From the NCBI RefSeq assembly GCF_015711475.1, contig NZ_CP065027.1, positions 2,232,001-2,296,000 of the forward strand: a stretch of DNA of 64,000 nucleotides. The letters run 5' to 3'. The notes below the pieces were generated by a model. It did no database searches. It was not told the DNA's origin and saw only the letters and a program-made list of their open reading frames with translations. The translations under genes and the position numbers were made by a program. This DNA comes from Actinomyces trachealis. Its GTDB lineage: Bacteria > Actinomycetota > Actinomycetes > Actinomycetales > Actinomycetaceae. This document shows, piece after piece, positions 43,122 to 52,040 of the stretch; position 1 is the first letter of the stretch; every line of letters starts with the position of its first letter.

Positions 43122-44822
43122 TCACTCCTGACCTCTGCAGGTCTTGCCTTCCTCAGGCAGTGTCCCCGCCAGCAGGTAGGTATCCACAGCGTTGGCCACG
43201 CAGGGGCCAGCGTCGTCGCGCCCATAGGCGGTGTGGCCGTTACCCTCCCAGGTCAGCAGGCGTGCGGAGGCCAGCTGACTGCTCAGGGCCTGCGACCACT
43301 GGTAGGGCGTGGCCGGGTCCCCGGTGGTGCCGACCACCAGCACCGGCGCAGCCCCCTGGGCACTGATCGGCTTGCGCTCGCGGGTGGAGGTGTGGCCCCA
43401 GGCTTGGCAGGAGGCGTCCGCAAAAGCCAGGTAACGGCCGAAGGTCGGGGAGATCGTCTGCAGCTCCTGCGCCTCCTGTAGCCAGGTGGCCTCATCACCC
43501 TGCACCGGGTAGTCCAGGCAGTTGATCGGCATGATCGCCTCATCACCATTGCCTGAGTACGAGCCGTCGCGGTTGCGGGAGGCCACCGTGTCCGCCACGT
43601 ACTCCAGGATCGTGCCATCCTGCTGGTTCATGGCCTGGTCCAGGCCCTGCCTCAGCACGTTCCAAGCCTCCGACTGGTAGAGCACGGAGATGATCGCGTT
43701 AGAGGCCAGGGCCTCCGTCAGCGGACGCTGCGGGTCGGCAGTCTTGATCGGGACGGTGCGCGTTAACTCAAGCAACTGGCGCACCTGCTCCACCCCAGAG
43801 TCGACGTCCCCCTTTAACGGACAAGACTTACCCTGCTGGCAGTCCTCAACGAAAGCACGCAATGCCGCCTCGAAGCCTGCCGCCTGGCCACGGGTGACAT
43901 CTGCGACGGAGAGACTGGGATCAATAGCGCCGTCCAGCACCATTCGGCCCACATTGGCGGGGAACAGCTCCGCGTAGGTGGCGCCCAGGTAGGTGCCATA
44001 GGAGTAGCCCAGGTAGGTCAGGGCGGGTGAGCCGACGGCCGCACGCAAAATGTCCAGGTCCCGGGCCGCAGAAACCGTGTCAATGTGGTCCAGGAGCCCA
44101 GGAGTGCCGGTCTTCTGGGCGCAGCGCTCAGAAAGCCAGGTTATTTGCTTCTTCACCGCGGCCAGAGCGGTAGGGCTGGCCAGATCCAAGCTGTCTGGCT
44201 GGTCCGCCTCCGTGCCCTTTAGCTCGTCCACCACACCCCCGGAACGGGTCAAGTCCCGCTCGGCATCTGTCAGACAGGCAACAGCGGCGGAGTTCTGCAC
44301 ACCGCGAGGATCAAAGCCGACGACGTCATAAGCAGCTAGGAGCTCATCGGAGAAGTAGCCCTTGGAGTTGACAACCAGCTCCGTGCCGGAGCCGCCAGGG
44401 CCACCAGGGTTCACGAACAGCGCGCCAATGGCCTGCTTGGTGGCCGGGCGCTTGTTCAAGGCCAGCTCGATGCTGGAGCCAGTGGGGTCCGTGTAGTCCA
44501 GCGGCACCTTGGCGACAGCACACTTGAGGCCCTCCAGCTCCGCCTCGGTCCGCCCCGCGCCAGGAACGCAGTCCTGCCAGTCGAGTTGCTGAGAATAGAA
44601 GGACTCCAGGCCGGTGGGCACACTTATGGCGCTAGGAGCAGCCACCGGGCTGGGGGTGATATTGGGCTTCTTGCTGAGGCCAGGTAGCCCCCCACAGGAA
44701 CTCAAGGAGGCGGCGGTGGTGAGCGCCACCATTCCAGTAAGCAGGCGCCGGGCGCGCTGGCGGTCAAACTGACTGGCGCCGCCTCCAGGGAGGTTAAAGC
44801 AGGTCAATGTCTTCACAAGCAC
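43122..44822 (-). CDS. Secreted alpha/beta-hydrolase lipoprotein (tripeptidyl aminopeptidase family)
   Basis: This protein of up to 566 residues has a lipoprotein signal peptide: hydrophobic LLTGMVALTTAASL followed by the lipobox LSSC (Cys near residue 43). The nucleophile elbow GYSYGTYLGATYAELFP carries the catalytic Ser, and the C-terminal TAP-like domain includes PAPVLVVGTTGDPATPYQWS (catalytic Asp) and GNGHTAYG (His). HGGPG-like NPGGPGGSG forms the oxyanion region. Proteins of this family release N-terminal tripeptides outside the cell. GTG 44822 is assumed; GTG 44816 is equally possible. Confidence 0.87.
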   Translation of the reverse strand: MLVKTLTCFNLPGGGASQFDRQRARRLLTGMVALTTAASLSSCGGLPGLSKKPNITPSPVAAPSAISVPTGLESFYSQQLDWQDCVPGAGRTEAELEGLKCAVAKVPLDYTDPTGSSIELALNKRPATKQAIGALFVNPGGPGGSGTELVVNSKGYFSDELLAAYDVVGFDPRGVQNSAAVACLTDAERDLTRSGGVVDELKGTEADQPDSLDLASPTALAAVKKQITWLSERCAQKTGTPGLLDHIDTVSAARDLDILRAAVGSPALTYLGYSYGTYLGATYAELFPANVGRMVLDGAIDPSLSVADVTRGQAAGFEAALRAFVEDCQQGKSCPLKGDVDSGVEQVRQLLELTRTVPIKTADPQRPLTEALASNAIISVLYQSEAWNVLRQGLDQAMNQQDGTILEYVADTVASRNRDGSYSGNGDEAIMPINCLDYPVQGDEATWLQEAQELQTISPTFGRYLAFADASCQAWGHTSTRERKPISAQGAAPVLVVGTTGDPATPYQWSQALSSQLASARLLTWEGNGHTAYGRDDAGPCVANAVDTYLLAGTLPEEGKTCRGQE

Positions 44823-45009
44823 GCCGTCAGACTATGTGGCTCCCACAGAAATGCCCATCCTCCCAGAGGCCGAGTTCCTCTCACAGCAACTACTTCCTCG
44901 CGCGAAGTCGAAGCACTTAAACGACGGCAAAGACCATGGAGACCCCCGCTTCCTGTGCCCGAAAAACTAGGGGCTCGCGGACTGCACGGACCTAGAAACC
45001 TAGCCCGTC

Positions 45010-46218
45010 TCAGGCCTGGGGGCGCAGCTGGACCATGAGGGCCTCCAACGCTAGCAACGGCGCAGCCGAAGTCCGCAGCCGCTCCCGGCACTCCTCAATC
45101 GCGGCAATACGCGCCAGCGACTGGGCGGGGGTGGTGCTATGAGCCACCTGGTCCACAGTGTCTGACAGGTCCACGTTCACACGCTCCACGTCTGCACCCA
45201 TCTGGGTGACCAGCACATCCCGATAAAAGGAGAGCAAGTCAATCATGGCGCGGTCCAGCACGTCCGTACGAGCCCGCTTGGCCCGCCGCTTCTGGTCCTC
45301 TTCCAGCTGACGCACCTGCGCGCGGATCGCTGGCGGCACTTTAGCGTCAGTCTCAATACCTAAAGCACGCAGCAACTCGCTGCGCTCGCGGGCGTCACGC
45401 TCAGCGGTGGTGGCTTTGGACTCTGCCTCCGCGTTATCCACCAGGTCTGCGGCTGCGAGCACGGCGTCGCCCACCGAGCGCAGGGATACCGGGGACAGGA
45501 GCAGGCGACGGCGTCGCTCCCAAGCGCCCTCATCCAGGGCCAGGTGGCGGGCCAGACCAATGTGCGACTGGCTGGCGCGGGCAGCACGGGCAGCGAACTC
45601 TGGGTCGGCGCCGTCGCGGCGCACCAACAGCTTGGCGACGGCGTCGGGGGCGGGGACGCGCAGCGTGACTAAGCGGCAGCGGGAGCGGATGGTCGGCAGG
45701 ACGTCGTCGGCACTGGGGGTGCACAGGATCCAGACGGTCTGAGGCGGCGGCTCCTCAATGGACTTAAGTAGGACGTTGGTGGTGCGCTCAGCCATGCGGT
45801 CCGCGTCCTCCACCAGGATCACGCGCCAGCGGCCGGTCCAGGGGCGGCGCTGAGCCTCCCCGATCAGTTCTTTGGCCTCCTCCATCGTGATGATGAGGCG
45901 CTCGGTAGCCAGGCGGATCACATCCGGGTGTGTGCCGCGCATGACGTCCCGGCAAGGTTTGCACCGGCCGCAGCCGGGCACGTCGCCGGTGCACTGCAGG
46001 GCGGCGGCGAAGGCGCGGGCGGCGACTGAGCGGCCGGAGCCAGGTGGGCCAGTGACCAACCAGGCGTGACTCGTGGCCAAGCTGTTTGCGGCAGGTAGTG
46101 ACGCTGGCACGCTGTGGCCCACCCCCCGGACCTCGGCGGCGGTGCGGGCGGCCTGGGCGGCGGCCTGTAGCTGGGCGACCACCGGCTCCTGGCCGACGAC
46201 GTCCTCCCACACGCTCAT
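45010..46218 (-). CDS. holB: DNA polymerase III subunit delta'
   Basis: This clamp-loader subunit of 402 residues begins MSVWEDVVGQEPVVAQLQAA. It has a Walker A-like loop TGPPGSGRSV (Arg replaces the usual Lys, as expected for a non-hydrolysing delta'), a zinc module CTGDVPGCGRCKPC, VILVEDADRMAERTTNVLLK and the sensor motif near IRSRCRLVTLR. It loads the sliding clamp during replication. ATG 46218 overlaps the tmk stop by 4 bp (ATGA), so the two are translationally coupled. Confidence 0.94.
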   Translation of the reverse strand: MSVWEDVVGQEPVVAQLQAAAQAARTAAEVRGVGHSVPASLPAANSLATSHAWLVTGPPGSGRSVAARAFAAALQCTGDVPGCGRCKPCRDVMRGTHPDVIRLATERLIITMEEAKELIGEAQRRPWTGRWRVILVEDADRMAERTTNVLLKSIEEPPPQTVWILCTPSADDVLPTIRSRCRLVTLRVPAPDAVAKLLVRRDGADPEFAARAARASQSHIGLARHLALDEGAWERRRRLLLSPVSLRSVGDAVLAAADLVDNAEAESKATTAERDARERSELLRALGIETDAKVPPAIRAQVRQLEEDQKRRAKRARTDVLDRAMIDLLSFYRDVLVTQMGADVERVNVDLSDTVDQVAHSTTPAQSLARIAAIEECRERLRTSAAPLLALEALMVQLRPQA

Positions 46219-46982
46219 GGCCGCTCCCCACACTCCGGGTCAGCGCCCCCCTGGAGCCGCTGCGCTGCCACCGTGAAGGCCGTGCCCGCCCCCTGCGGAG
46301 AGCCGTCTTCCCGGCGCACACGCCCTTGGTGCGCGGCCAGCAGCCTACCTACCGCCTGGTTCACGGCTTGTGTCACCTGGGCGACGGGCTGACAGGCATC
46401 TACAACCGTGAAGCGTTCCGGCTCGGCGGCAGCCAGGGTCAGGAACTGTTCGCGCAGGGCGTGGTGGAAGGAGCTGGGCTCGCGCTCTAGGCGGTCCGTG
46501 GTACCCCGGACGGCGGTGCGCTGCCGGGCCAGGGCGGGGTCGGCGTCCAGCAGGATGGTCAGCTCCGGCAGCAGGCCGCCGGTGGCCCATAGGGAGAGGT
46601 CACGCACCTCGGTGGGGCCGAGCGCCCGGGCAGCCCCCTGGTAGGCGACGGAGGAGTCCAGGTAGCGGTCGCAGACGACCACGGCCCCCTCCGCTAGGGC
46701 GGGGCGGATCACCGTGTCCACGTGGTGGGCGCGGTCGGCGGCGTAGAGCAGAGCCTCCGCACGGGGGGTGACCTCTCCGCCATGCAGCAGCAGGCGCCGG
46801 ATCTCCTGTCCGAGCAGCGTGCCGCCTGGCTCCAGCGTGCGGCGGTAGCTGATACGCGCCGCTGCCAGGGTGGTGGCCAGCAGGTCCAGCTGGGTGGTCT
46901 TGCCGACGCCGTCTCCCCCCTCGAAGGTGATGAGCAGGCCAGCACGCGGTTTTCCGGGGCGGGCGGGCGGGGGCACAGTCAC
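46215..46982 (-). CDS. tmk: Thymidylate kinase
   Basis: This 255-residue kinase phosphorylates dTMP to dTDP. The P-loop EGGDGVGKTTQ (residues 20-30), the RTLEPGGTLLGQEIR region and the DRY motif VVCDRYLDSSVAYQGAAR are all present. The LID segment is around RQRTAVRGTTDRLE. In many actinobacteria tmk and holB lie next to topA in one cluster. Here topA is 12 kb away, beyond the arginine/guanidino island and a stray topA fragment, which suggests the island entered between them. Confidence 0.95.
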   Translation of the reverse strand: MTVPPPARPGKPRAGLLITFEGGDGVGKTTQLDLLATTLAAARISYRRTLEPGGTLLGQEIRRLLLHGGEVTPRAEALLYAADRAHHVDTVIRPALAEGAVVVCDRYLDSSVAYQGAARALGPTEVRDLSLWATGGLLPELTILLDADPALARQRTAVRGTTDRLEREPSSFHHALREQFLTLAAAEPERFTVVDACQPVAQVTQAVNQAVGRLLAAHQGRVRREDGSPQGAGTAFTVAAQRLQGGADPECGERP

Positions 46983-47212
46983 TCTGTGAGTGTATCGGTG
47001 GGCACCGGCGGGACCGACAGGACAGCGCCCCCTGTGGAATCACACAATATTTTCCGGTAGCTTGCAAAGCCCTAGAACGTGGCTACCGTGAGTAAAGGGC
47101 GATATTTCCGTCATTACTGGACACAGTTCCCAAGCTCCTGTAATGACCCTCGTCACTTTCGGACAGATGTACCACTTCGCCTGCACAACCCCTGGTGGTT
47201 TGCCACAATATT

Positions 47213-47226
47213 GGTACACTTGTACC
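47213..47226. promoter_or_regulatory. Palindrome in the arc promoter region
   Basis: GGTACA-CT-TGTACC, two perfect 6-bp arms, lies 84 bp before arcA in the 327-bp divergent gap with tmk. TGTACCAC occurs a second time at 47168-47175. The rest of the gap (46983-47309) has no gene. The dyad is a good candidate operator for an unidentified regulator; no clear ArgR box is visible. Confidence 0.5.
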
Positions 47227-47309
47227 ACTCGATCAGTGACCCGCTGCACAGCTGGCTCCACAACTACAACAGTCCCACCCGCCAGGCAGACAAAGACGTC
47301 TGGAGAAAC

Positions 47310-48530
47310 ATGCGACCTTATATCGGCTCAGAGATCGGGGAGCTGGAGACCGTCATCCTCCACCGCCCCGGCACAGAAATGCTCCGACTCACCCCGGAGA
47401 ACAAGGACGACCTGCTGTTCGACGACGTCCTGTGGCTCGAACGTGCCCAGGAGGAACACGATCAGTTCGCCAAAGTACTAACCGACCACGGCGTCCAGGT
47501 CCTCTACCTGCGCGACCTGCTCTCCCAGACCCTGGAAGTCCCCGAGGCCAGGAGCTACCTGGTCAAGGAGGTCCTAAGCGCCTGTGAGAGCGGCTGCGGC
47601 GGCGACAGCAGCATCCAGTACTGGGCAGAGCGACTCTCCCCCACCGACCTGGCTGAGGTGCTGATCGCCGGCATCACCAAAGAGGAGATTCTAGAGCAGC
47701 TGCCCACCGTCTCCTCCATGACCCTGTCCACCATGAGCAACGACGACCTCCTGCTGTCCCCGCTGCCCAACCACCTCTTCACCCGCGACTCCTCCAGCTG
47801 GGTCTACCAGGGCGTGTCCATCAACGCCATGCAGCACCCCGCCCGCCGCCGTGAATCCCTCAGCTACCGGGCCATCTACCGCTGGCACCCGCTGTTCGCC
47901 GGGCAGGACTTCCCCCTGTGGTGCGACGGCGACACCAGCCCCGGAGTCACCATGGAAGGCGGTGACATCCAGATACTCGGCAACGGTGCCGTCATGATCG
48001 GGGTCTCCGAACGCACCTCCTCCCAAGGCGTCGAACAGCTCAGCGCCGCCCTGTTCAAAGGCGGGGTGGAGCAGGTGATCGCCGTCCACATGGTCAAGAA
48101 ACGGGCGCAAATGCACCTGGACACCATCATGACGATGGTCGACCACGGCACCTTCACCAAATACGTGGGCGCCGGGATGATACCCACCTACACACTGCGC
48201 CCAGGCGACGACGGCAGCATCCACACCACCGAGAACCCCCCAGAAGCCATGAACGACGTCATCGCCCAGGCCCTGGGACTGGACTCGATCATCACCCTGA
48301 CCACCCCCCAGGACCTGCGCTCCGCCGCCCGCGAGCAATGGAACGACGGCGCCAACACCCTAGCTATCGCCCCCGGCGTGGTAGTCACCTACGAGTCCAA
48401 CGTGAACACCAACGAGTACCTGACCGCAAAGGGCATCACCGTGCACACCATCCCCGGCTCCGAGCTGGGACGGGGCCGGGGCGGTCCACACTGCATGAGC
48501 TGCCCCGTATCCCGCAAGCCCCTCACCTAA
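47310..48530 (+). CDS. arcA: Arginine deiminase
   Basis: This 406-residue enzyme converts arginine to citrulline and ammonia, the first step of the ATP-yielding deiminase pathway. It begins with IGSEIGELETVILHRPG. Conserved segments include the first acidic and substrate site FTRDSSSWVYQGV, MEGGDIQILGNGAVMIGVSERT and the C-terminal GRGGPHCMSCPVSRK, with catalytic Cys at residue 395. ATG 47310 follows GGAGAA closely; the upstream in-frame extension (to 47079) is not family-like. ArcB follows 39 bp later. No argR or arcD gene is seen near it. Confidence 0.96.
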   Translation: MRPYIGSEIGELETVILHRPGTEMLRLTPENKDDLLFDDVLWLERAQEEHDQFAKVLTDHGVQVLYLRDLLSQTLEVPEARSYLVKEVLSACESGCGGDSSIQYWAERLSPTDLAEVLIAGITKEEILEQLPTVSSMTLSTMSNDDLLLSPLPNHLFTRDSSSWVYQGVSINAMQHPARRRESLSYRAIYRWHPLFAGQDFPLWCDGDTSPGVTMEGGDIQILGNGAVMIGVSERTSSQGVEQLSAALFKGGVEQVIAVHMVKKRAQMHLDTIMTMVDHGTFTKYVGAGMIPTYTLRPGDDGSIHTTENPPEAMNDVIAQALGLDSIITLTTPQDLRSAAREQWNDGANTLAIAPGVVVTYESNVNTNEYLTAKGITVHTIPGSELGRGRGGPHCMSCPVSRKPLT

Positions 48531-48569
48531 GCAAGACCCCCGCAACCAGTTAAAGATAAGGAGACCCCC

Positions 48570-49580
48570 ATGCCACACCCTCTTTCCGGCCGGAGCTTCC
48601 TCAAGGAGATCGACTTCACCGCCAAGGAGTGGAGCATCCTGCTGAACCTCGCCGCCCAGCTCAAGGCCGACAAGAAGGCTGGCAGGGAAGTGAAACGGCT
48701 GACCGGCAAGAACATCGCCCTGCTGTTCGAGAAGACCTCCACCCGCACCCGCTGCGCCTTCGAGGTCGGGGCCCACGACCAAGGCGCCCAGGTCACCTAC
48801 CTGGACCCCTCCGGCAGCCAGATGGGGCACAAGGAGTCCGTGGCGGACACCGCCCGCGTGCTCGGGCGCATGTTCGACGGCATCGAGTTCCGTGGCAAGC
48901 GCCAGGACCACGTCGAACAGCTCGCTGAACTCTCCGGCGTGCCAGTGTGGAACGGCCTGACCGACGAGTGGCACCCCACCCAGGCCCTAGCCGACCAGCT
49001 CACCATGATCGAGCACTCCGGCAAAGACCTGAAGAACGTGTCCCTGGCCTACCTGGGCGACGCCCGCAATAACGTCGCCAACTCCCTGCTAGTGGCAGGG
49101 GCCCTAATGGGGATGGACGTGCGCCTCGTGGGCCCGGCGGCCCTACACCCCGCCGCCGAAGTCATCGCCCACGCCGAACACCTATCCCAGAAGTCCGGCG
49201 CCAAGATCACCATCACCGACGACGTCGCCGCAGGCGTCAAGAGCGTGGACTTCCTGTACACGGACGTGTGGGTCTCCATGGGCGAGCCCAAGGAAGTCTG
49301 GGACGAGCGCATCGCCCTGCTCAAGCCCTACCAGGTCAACGGCGAGCTGGTGAAGCTCACCGGCAACCCGCAGGTCAAATTCCTGCACTGCCTGCCCGCC
49401 TTCCACGACCGCCGCACCACCATCGGCGAGGACATCTACCAAAAGACTGGCCTGGACGGCCTGGAGGTTACCGACGATGTCTTCGAGACCGACGTCAACA
49501 TCGCCTTCGACCAGGCAGAGAACCGCATGCACACCATCAAGGCCGTCATGGTGGCGACCCTGGGGCACTGGGAGGACTGA
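48570..49580 (+). CDS. arcB: Ornithine carbamoyltransferase (catabolic context)
   Basis: This 336-residue enzyme phosphorolyses citrulline to ornithine and carbamoyl phosphate when working in the deiminase pathway. The carbamoyl-phosphate motif [15 protein letters not shown] (residues 49-63) and the ornithine-site [14 protein letters not shown] (around residue 272) are intact. [20 protein letters not shown] is also typical. A strong AAGGAGA ribosome site precedes it. It ends 3 bp before arcC, so the pair is tightly co-translated. The length and the arcABC order favour the catabolic ArcB over biosynthetic ArgF. Confidence 0.96.
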   Translation: MPHPLSGRSFLKEIDFTAKEWSILLNLAAQLKADKKAGREVKRLTGKNIALLFEKTSTRTRCAFEVGAHDQGAQVTYLDPSGSQMGHKESVADTARVLGRMFDGIEFRGKRQDHVEQLAELSGVPVWNGLTDEWHPTQALADQLTMIEHSGKDLKNVSLAYLGDARNNVANSLLVAGALMGMDVRLVGPAALHPAAEVIAHAEHLSQKSGAKITITDDVAAGVKSVDFLYTDVWVSMGEPKEVWDERIALLKPYQVNGELVKLTGNPQVKFLHCLPAFHDRRTTIGEDIYQKTGLDGLEVTDDVFETDVNIAFDQAENRMHTIKAVMVATLGHWED

Positions 49581-49583
49581 GCC

Positions 49584-50564
49584 ATGCGCGTCGTCGCCGC
49601 CCTGGGCGGGAATGCCCTGATGCGCCGCGGAGAGAAGCCCGACGCTCGCACCCAGATCGCCAACGTGGAGGTGGCCGCCCGGCAGCTGGCAGCCATCGCC
49701 GAGAAGCACGAACTCATCATCACCCACGGCAACGGCCCTCAGGTGGGCACCCTGGCCCTGCAGTCAGCCAATGACGAGCGCCTCTCCGAACCCTACCCCC
49801 TGGACACCATCGGGGCGCAGACCCAGGGCATGATCGGATACTGGCTGCTGCAGGCTATGCAGAACGCGCTGCCGGGACGCCACGTGGCCTCACTGGTGAG
49901 CCAGACCCTGGTCATGGCCGGGGACCCGGCCTTCACCAACCCCACCAAGTTCGTAGGCGAGGTCTACGAGGAGCAGGAGGCCCGCGCCCTAGCCGCGGAG
50001 AAAGGCTGGACCGTCAAACAGGACGGCAAGCACTGGCGTCGCGTGGTCGGCTCCCCCCAGCCCCAGCGGGGCATCGAGACCCGCATGGCCCGCATCCTGA
50101 TCCAAGCCGGGGCCGTGGTGATCTGCTCCGGTGGGGGCGGCGTGCCGGTGATCCGCAACGCCAAGGGCAAGCTCCAGGGCGTAGAGGCCGTGGTAGACAA
50201 GGACCTGACCGCCGCCGTGCTCGCCGAGCACCTAGAGGCCGACGTCCTACTGATCCTCACCGACGTGGACGGGGTCTACACAGGCTTCGGCTCCTCCACG
50301 CAAAAGCGCGTGGACCGGGCCACCCCCGCATCGCTGCGAGCTATGAACCTGCCGGCCGGGTCCATGGGCCCCAAAGTGGAGGCCGTGTGCCGCTTCGTCG
50401 AACTCACTGGCGACATGGCGGCAATCGGGCGTCTAGAGGACGCCGCCGCCATCATCGAGGGCACGGCAGGCACCGTGGTCACCGCTGGCGGCAACTACGG
50501 CGGCCCGGACGACATCCGCCCACCGCTGCCAGAACCCGCTCCCGGCCGCCTGCGCTCGTCCTAA
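49584..50564 (+). CDS. arcC: Carbamate kinase
   Basis: This protein of 326 residues transfers phosphate from carbamoyl phosphate to ADP, yielding ATP, CO2 and ammonia. Family motifs are ALGGNALMRRG (residues 5-15), ITHGNGPQVGTLALQ, ICSGGGGVPVIRN, KDLTAAVLAEHLEADVLLIL and a C-terminal SMGPKVEAVCRFVE. It closes the arcABC set. Beyond it lie 117 bp with a fresh ribosome site before the amidinotransferase. No terminator is visible in that gap, so readthrough from arc into the amidinotransferase is possible. Confidence 0.96.
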   Translation: MRVVAALGGNALMRRGEKPDARTQIANVEVAARQLAAIAEKHELIITHGNGPQVGTLALQSANDERLSEPYPLDTIGAQTQGMIGYWLLQAMQNALPGRHVASLVSQTLVMAGDPAFTNPTKFVGEVYEEQEARALAAEKGWTVKQDGKHWRRVVGSPQPQRGIETRMARILIQAGAVVICSGGGGVPVIRNAKGKLQGVEAVVDKDLTAAVLAEHLEADVLLILTDVDGVYTGFGSSTQKRVDRATPASLRAMNLPAGSMGPKVEAVCRFVELTGDMAAIGRLEDAAAIIEGTAGTVVTAGGNYGGPDDIRPPLPEPAPGRLRSS

Positions 50565-50681
50565 GCCACGCAAGCCACCACCCACCGCACAGGGAGGAGC
50601 ACCCACACCGGAGACCACCAGCACACTCCACCAGGCACCACGTCAAGAAACCAGAGACACCATCACAAAGGAGTGAACACC

Positions 50682-51809
50682 ATGACGAAGATCGTCAACT
50701 CTTGGAACGACTTCGACCCACTGAAGCACGTGATCGTTGGTCGCGCGGAAAACTCGGTCATCCCACCCGAGGAGCCCGCCACCTCTGAGAAGGTACCGAT
50801 CGACTCGGAGATGCGTGGCATGTGGGGCCCCCGCCCCCTGGAAACTGTGGAGAAGGCCGCCGCCCAGCTCGACTTCCTGGCCAAGACCCTGGAGGAGCAC
50901 GGCGTTAAAGTGGACCGCCCCACCCCGTTGCAGTGGAACCAGCACATCCAGACGCCGGACTTCCGCAACGACTCCATGATGACCTGTATGCCGCCGCGCG
51001 ACATCCTGCTCACCATCGGCAACGAGATCATGGCCTCCGCCAACTCCTTCCGCTGCCGGTACTTCGAGTACCTGGCCTACTGGCCACTCATGAAGCAGTA
51101 CTTCGACGAGGACCCCGAGTTCAAGTGGACCCAGGCCCCGCGCCCCCGCCTGACCGACGCCTCCTACAAGCACAACTACTACGACGAGAAAATCTCCTTG
51201 GAGGAGCGCCTGGAACGCACCGCCGCCAAGGACTTCGTCACCACTGAGGTTGAGCCCATGTGGGACGCCGCCGACGTGCTGCGCCTAGGCAAGGACCTGT
51301 TCATCCAGCACGGTCTAACCACCAACCGCACCGCCATGGAATGGTTCAAGCGCTACTACCCGGACCTGCGGGTGCACGCCGTGAACTTCCCCGGCGACCC
51401 CTACCCGATCCACATCGACGCAACCTTCGTGCCGCTGCGGCCAGGCCTGATCATCAACAACCCGCACCGCCGCTTGCCCGAGGAGCAGCGCAAGATCTTC
51501 GAGGCCAACGACTGGCAGATCGTCGACGCCGCCAAGCCGGCCCACGACACCCCGCCGCCGCTGTGCTACTCCTCGGTGTGGCTGTCCATGAACTGTCTGG
51601 TGCTCGACCACAAGACGGTCATCTGCGAGGCCTCCGAGGTCCACCAGATGGAGCAGATGGACAAGCTCGGCATGAATGTCATCCCGGTGCCCTTCCGCGA
51701 CGCCTACCCCTTCGGTGGCGCCCTGCACTGCGCCACCGCGGACGTGTTCCGCGAGGGCGGCTGCGAGGACTACTTCCCGAACCAGGTCGAGGACCCTACA
51801 CGAGTCTGA
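50682..51809 (+). CDS. Arginine:glycine amidinotransferase-like enzyme (GATM/StrB1 family)
   Basis: This 375-residue protein aligns by eye along its length with human AGAT. Matching segments are PPRDILLTIGNEI, RCRYFEYLAYWPLMKQYF, EPMWDAADVLRLGKDLF, YPIHIDATF, LSMNCLVLD and GALHCATADVFREGG. The catalytic triad is intact: D195, H244 and C350 correspond to human D254, H303 and C407. The D195-H244 spacing is exactly that of the human enzyme. Two residues near the catalytic His differ from AGAT (N300 and M302 become Y241 and I243), so the donor or acceptor may differ. The family swaps amidino groups reversibly between arginine/ornithine and amines such as glycine/guanidinoacetate. AAAGGAG at 50667-50673 fixes the start at 50682. 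It lies directly behind arcABC and ahead of creatininase, which points to guanidino-compound metabolism rather than antibiotic synthesis. Confidence 0.88.
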   Translation: MTKIVNSWNDFDPLKHVIVGRAENSVIPPEEPATSEKVPIDSEMRGMWGPRPLETVEKAAAQLDFLAKTLEEHGVKVDRPTPLQWNQHIQTPDFRNDSMMTCMPPRDILLTIGNEIMASANSFRCRYFEYLAYWPLMKQYFDEDPEFKWTQAPRPRLTDASYKHNYYDEKISLEERLERTAAKDFVTTEVEPMWDAADVLRLGKDLFIQHGLTTNRTAMEWFKRYYPDLRVHAVNFPGDPYPIHIDATFVPLRPGLIINNPHRRLPEEQRKIFEANDWQIVDAAKPAHDTPPPLCYSSVWLSMNCLVLDHKTVICEASEVHQMEQMDKLGMNVIPVPFRDAYPFGGALHCATADVFREGGCEDYFPNQVEDPTRV

Positions 51810-51880
51810 AGCCCGTGTTCTGAGAAGTGGCCCAGAACGCCGGGATCACTGGGGTCTCGGCTCCCGGTGACCCGGGACTT

Positions 51881-51922
51881 CGGGGGGCGAGTCCCCATTT
51901 CCCGCGGAGATCTCGCCCCCCG
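51881..51922 (+). terminator. Strong hairpin after the amidinotransferase gene
   Basis: CGGGGGGCGAG at 51881-51891 pairs perfectly with CTCGCCCCCCG at 51912-51922. It separates the arc/amidinotransferase unit from the transporter/creatininase unit. A smaller TCCCGG/CCGGGA dyad precedes it near 51862. Confidence 0.8.
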
Positions 51923-52040
51923 GGCCCTGTTCCAGACGGGACCGGAGCGACGTCGACACCGCTCGTCCGCCCTTAACCCGGCGTCCTCTCATCCTGAGCG
52001 AACCCGGTGAAAAAACTCAGTACTACAAAGGAGTAGCACC

